From: Hyphomonas beringensis
GTDB taxonomy: Bacteria; Pseudomonadota; Alphaproteobacteria; Caulobacterales; Hyphomonadaceae
Assembly (NCBI RefSeq): GCF_000682755.1
Contig: NZ_AWFF01000034.1
Coordinates: 1-64,000, forward strand
Reading direction: 5' to 3'
Length of the DNA: 64,000 nucleotides
The translations under genes were made by a program, and so were the position numbers. The notes beneath the pieces are model-generated. The model did not search any database. It saw only the letters and a list, made by a program, of their open reading frames with translations, and was not told the DNA's origin. Shown in pieces: positions 62,437 to 64,000 of this stretch (within the stretch, counting starts at the first letter, position 1; every line of letters begins with the position of its first letter).

Positions 62437-62518
62437 CCGCCCCTGAGGCGAAAACAGGGTTTCGTGTCTTCTAATCATCGGACGCACGGGACTGTCGGCC
62501 CGGAAGACGCCTGGCGGG

Positions 62519-63175
62519 TCAGGTGCCTTTCTTGTCCTTCTGGCGGGACTCCAGGAAATCCGCACTGTTTGACCCTTCCGGCGCGTCCACTTCGACAATC
62601 GCTTCGGGGCGGTCATCAAATTCGGTTTTCAGGGCGCGGGACATGATGGCGTGCATGACATACATTGAGATGATGTAGGTGAACTCCATGATCTCCTCAT
62701 CGCTGAGGAAGGTTTTCAGTTTTTCTGTGACGTCAAAAGGCGTACGGCCGTGGGCCGTCGCCAGGCAGTCAGCATAGGCCAGAACGGCGCGTTCCTTGTC
62801 ATCGAACAGGTCTGATATCTGCCAATGGGCCACGGCCTTGATCTTGTCGTCGCTGAGGCCCAGCGCACGGAGCATCTTGCAGTGCTGAGAGAAGACAAAC
62901 TGGCTGCCGATGGCCCAGCCGACGCGCGTCTGGCCGAGTTCGCGCAGGACAGGATCCAGCTTGATGTTTGGACTACGGTAGAGTTTGAAGCCGGCGACGG
63001 CGTGTTCGAATACTTCCTCGGAATTGGCAAAGACGCTCCACCAGTCGCCGGGCGAGCCGGTGGCCGTTCCGGGATCGTCAATCGGGTCACGGTCCGGGCC
63101 GAACAGGTGGTTGAAATAGGCGAGTATGGTTTTGTTGGTGATGTCCTTGCGGGGAACGGGTTTGATGGCTGGCAT
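62519..63175 (-). CDS. Carboxymuconolactone decarboxylase family protein
   Basis: The 218-residue protein has the all-helical CMD/AhpD-like fold. The central helix carries QFVFSQHCKMLRALGLSDDKIKAV, and a second helical part is ERAVLAYADCLATAHGR. A single cysteine with a histidine (QHCK) stands in place of the AhpD CxxC, so peroxidase-type redox chemistry is less likely than a decarboxylase-like or unknown role. It lies 17 bp after the VOC gene and is probably co-transcribed from the promoter near 63830. The last 20 residues are charged and probably disordered. Confidence 0.8.
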   Translation of the reverse strand: MPAIKPVPRKDITNKTILAYFNHLFGPDRDPIDDPGTATGSPGDWWSVFANSEEVFEHAVAGFKLYRSPNIKLDPVLRELGQTRVGWAIGSQFVFSQHCKMLRALGLSDDKIKAVAHWQISDLFDDKERAVLAYADCLATAHGRTPFDVTEKLKTFLSDEEIMEFTYIISMYVMHAIMSRALKTEFDDRPEAIVEVDAPEGSNSADFLESRQKDKKGT

Positions 63176-63192
63176 GGGGTATCGCTTTCTGA

Positions 63193-63768
63193 TCAGGTGT
63201 GCAGCATGTCTTCAGCGGGCTTGCCGTCCGCGCGCATGGGGGCGTGACGCACGTCATGCGCTTCAAACTCAGTGGTCCAGGCAGCCAGTTCCAGGCAGAT
63301 GCCATCAGGGTCAAAGAAGTAGACAGACCGGACAAAGACATCCTCGGTGACCTCTTCCGACACCTGAATGTCGGAATCGTCGTGGTTGAGAATGATCGTC
63401 ACATCAATGCCCTTGGCCTTCAGTTTCTCATAGTATTCGTCAAACTTGTCGGCTGCGACGTTGATCGCGATGTGGTTCATGGAGCCGTGAGCTGAGCGGA
63501 TGTCTCCGCGTGTCGGAAGGTATTCCGGCGCGGCCACGCCCGGCGCAGCTTTCGGCGCATCGGGGAACCAGAAGAAGGCGATGCAATCGCCATTGCCGAC
63601 ATCAAAGAAAAAGTGCTGACCATAACCGCCCGGCAGGTCAATCGTCTTGATCAGGGGCATGCCGAGCAGGTCGCGGTAGAACTCTACCGTGCGGGCCATG
63701 TCCTTGCAGACCAGAGCCAGATGATTGACGCCCAGAAACTCGAATTCCTTGTTTTGTGGTCTTGTCAT
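63193..63768 (-). CDS. VOC family protein (extradiol-dioxygenase-like)
   Basis: The product is 191 residues from the ATG at 63768, after GGGAGGAGACCC; a longer frame to 63918 has no such site. Both VOC half-modules are present, with metal-type ligands H16 (VNHLALVC), a second histidine in MNHIAINV and the glutamate in CLELAAW. This complete set fits an active metalloenzyme such as an extradiol dioxygenase or glyoxalase-like enzyme. It lies directly upstream of a CMD-family gene, an association seen in aromatic ring-cleavage pathways (inference). Confidence 0.85.
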   Translation of the reverse strand: MTRPQNKEFEFLGVNHLALVCKDMARTVEFYRDLLGMPLIKTIDLPGGYGQHFFFDVGNGDCIAFFWFPDAPKAAPGVAAPEYLPTRGDIRSAHGSMNHIAINVAADKFDEYYEKLKAKGIDVTIILNHDDSDIQVSEEVTEDVFVRSVYFFDPDGICLELAAWTTEFEAHDVRHAPMRADGKPAEDMLHT

Positions 63769-63817
63769 GGGTCTCCTCCCGAATGCCGCCCTTTGCCGGG
63801 CGTGTTCTGTTTTCAAA

Positions 63818-63846
63818 AGAATATGAGCGCCCTGATATACTGTCAA
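63818..63846 (-). promoter_or_regulatory. Sigma70-type promoter of the VOC/CMD operon
   Basis: On the minus strand TTGACA (63846-63841) and TATTCT (63823-63818) are exactly 17 bp apart. The expected start would be near 63811, giving a leader of about 43 bases. Confidence 0.7.
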
Positions 63847-63856
63847 ACTAGTTGAC
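63842..63856. promoter_or_regulatory. Palindrome overlapping the -35 element (possible operator)
   Basis: GTCAA-ACTAG-TTGAC is a perfect five-base inverted repeat lying over the -35 box of the VOC promoter. A repressor bound there would block RNA polymerase. It is also upstream of the divergent gene starting at 63948. Confidence 0.5.
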
Positions 63857-63947
63857 GTTGTTCGGAAAAGAGGAAAATCGCTCGGGCCGAACGCCGCGTC
63901 TACGGGATCTGTTTGCATAGCACCGGAACCGGCTATAAGTCGCTGAT

Positions 63948-64000
63948 ATGAGCGAGACCTATAATGTCACCCCGGAAAACCAGATCCTGTTGAACCTGCT
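63948..64000 (+). CDS. Start of a rightward gene cut by the window end
   Basis: From the ATG at 63948 the frame stays open for 17 codons (MSETYNVTPENQILLNLL) to the window end. No family can be assigned. A regulator divergent from the VOC operon would fit the palindrome at 63842, but this is only a guess. Confidence 0.35.
   Translation, partial: MSETYNVTPENQILLNL

Overview
The window looks like a piece of an alphaproteobacterial chromosome, most likely from the Hyphomonadaceae/Caulobacterales side. This is inferred from gene content, not from a marker gene: four TonB-dependent receptors (TBDRs), many CoA-linked catabolic enzymes, secreted carboxylesterases, Tat signals, and moderately high GC with compact operons. 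I found no rRNA, tRNA, CRISPR array, insertion sequence or phage gene.

Positions 1-13.8 kb hold a CoA-dependent catabolic region. A leftward operon (SDR, carotenoid/stilbene cleavage dioxygenase, thiolase, nitronate monooxygenase) diverges from a feruloyl-CoA-synthetase-like ligase. Then come a DUF1295 membrane protein, a second thiolase-like enzyme, an SDR, a tandem HxlR regulator, a DapB-fold dehydrogenase and a second acyl-CoA ligase. The two ligases share an 18-bp element just before their start codons. Positions 14-20.7 kb hold two TBDRs, a lipoprotein with two SnoaL/LEH-like domains and a small NTF2-like protein.

Positions 21.1-27.2 kb match a D-glutamate catabolic cluster: a LysR regulator (DgcR-like), DgcN (DUF1611), DgcA (enolase superfamily), a lipoprotein D-aminoacylase and a glutamate/dicarboxylate symporter.

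Positions 27.3-46.1 kb form the most unusual part. Nearly all of its enzymes are predicted to be exported: three carboxylesterases, a Tat/lipoprotein MmgE/PrpD enzyme, and a seven-gene operon. That operon encodes a HiPIP, an unrecognised lipoprotein, a haem-binding DUF1587/1592/1588/1585 protein, a Tat-exported DUF1552 protein, a cytochrome c'-like protein, an exported VOC protein and an esterase. A TBDR and three TetR-type regulators accompany them, one fused to an extra N-terminal HTH. Three copies of a palindromic element (AGTCCA-N2-TGGACT, followed by GGAAA in two of them) lie before an esterase, before the TBDR and between the second paralogous esterase and a TetR gene. I read the region as a regulated, envelope-located ester-hydrolysis and redox pathway with an unknown substrate.

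Positions 46.1-51.1 kb encode a chaperone-usher pilus operon (pilin, chaperone, usher, tip-like protein). The following 0.9 kb has hairpins but no convincing gene. Positions 52-60.5 kb hold a GntR/FCD regulator, a divergent acyl-CoA ligase, a TBDR and a single-chain biotin-dependent acyl-CoA carboxylase (BC-BCCP-CT), plausibly one uptake, activation and carboxylation route for an acid. Positions 60.6-64 kb hold a small gene whose 3' end is a REP-like palindrome, a PLP cysteine-synthase-family enzyme, a carboxymuconolactone-decarboxylase-family protein, a VOC protein with a clear sigma70-type promoter, and the first codons of a rightward gene cut by the window end.
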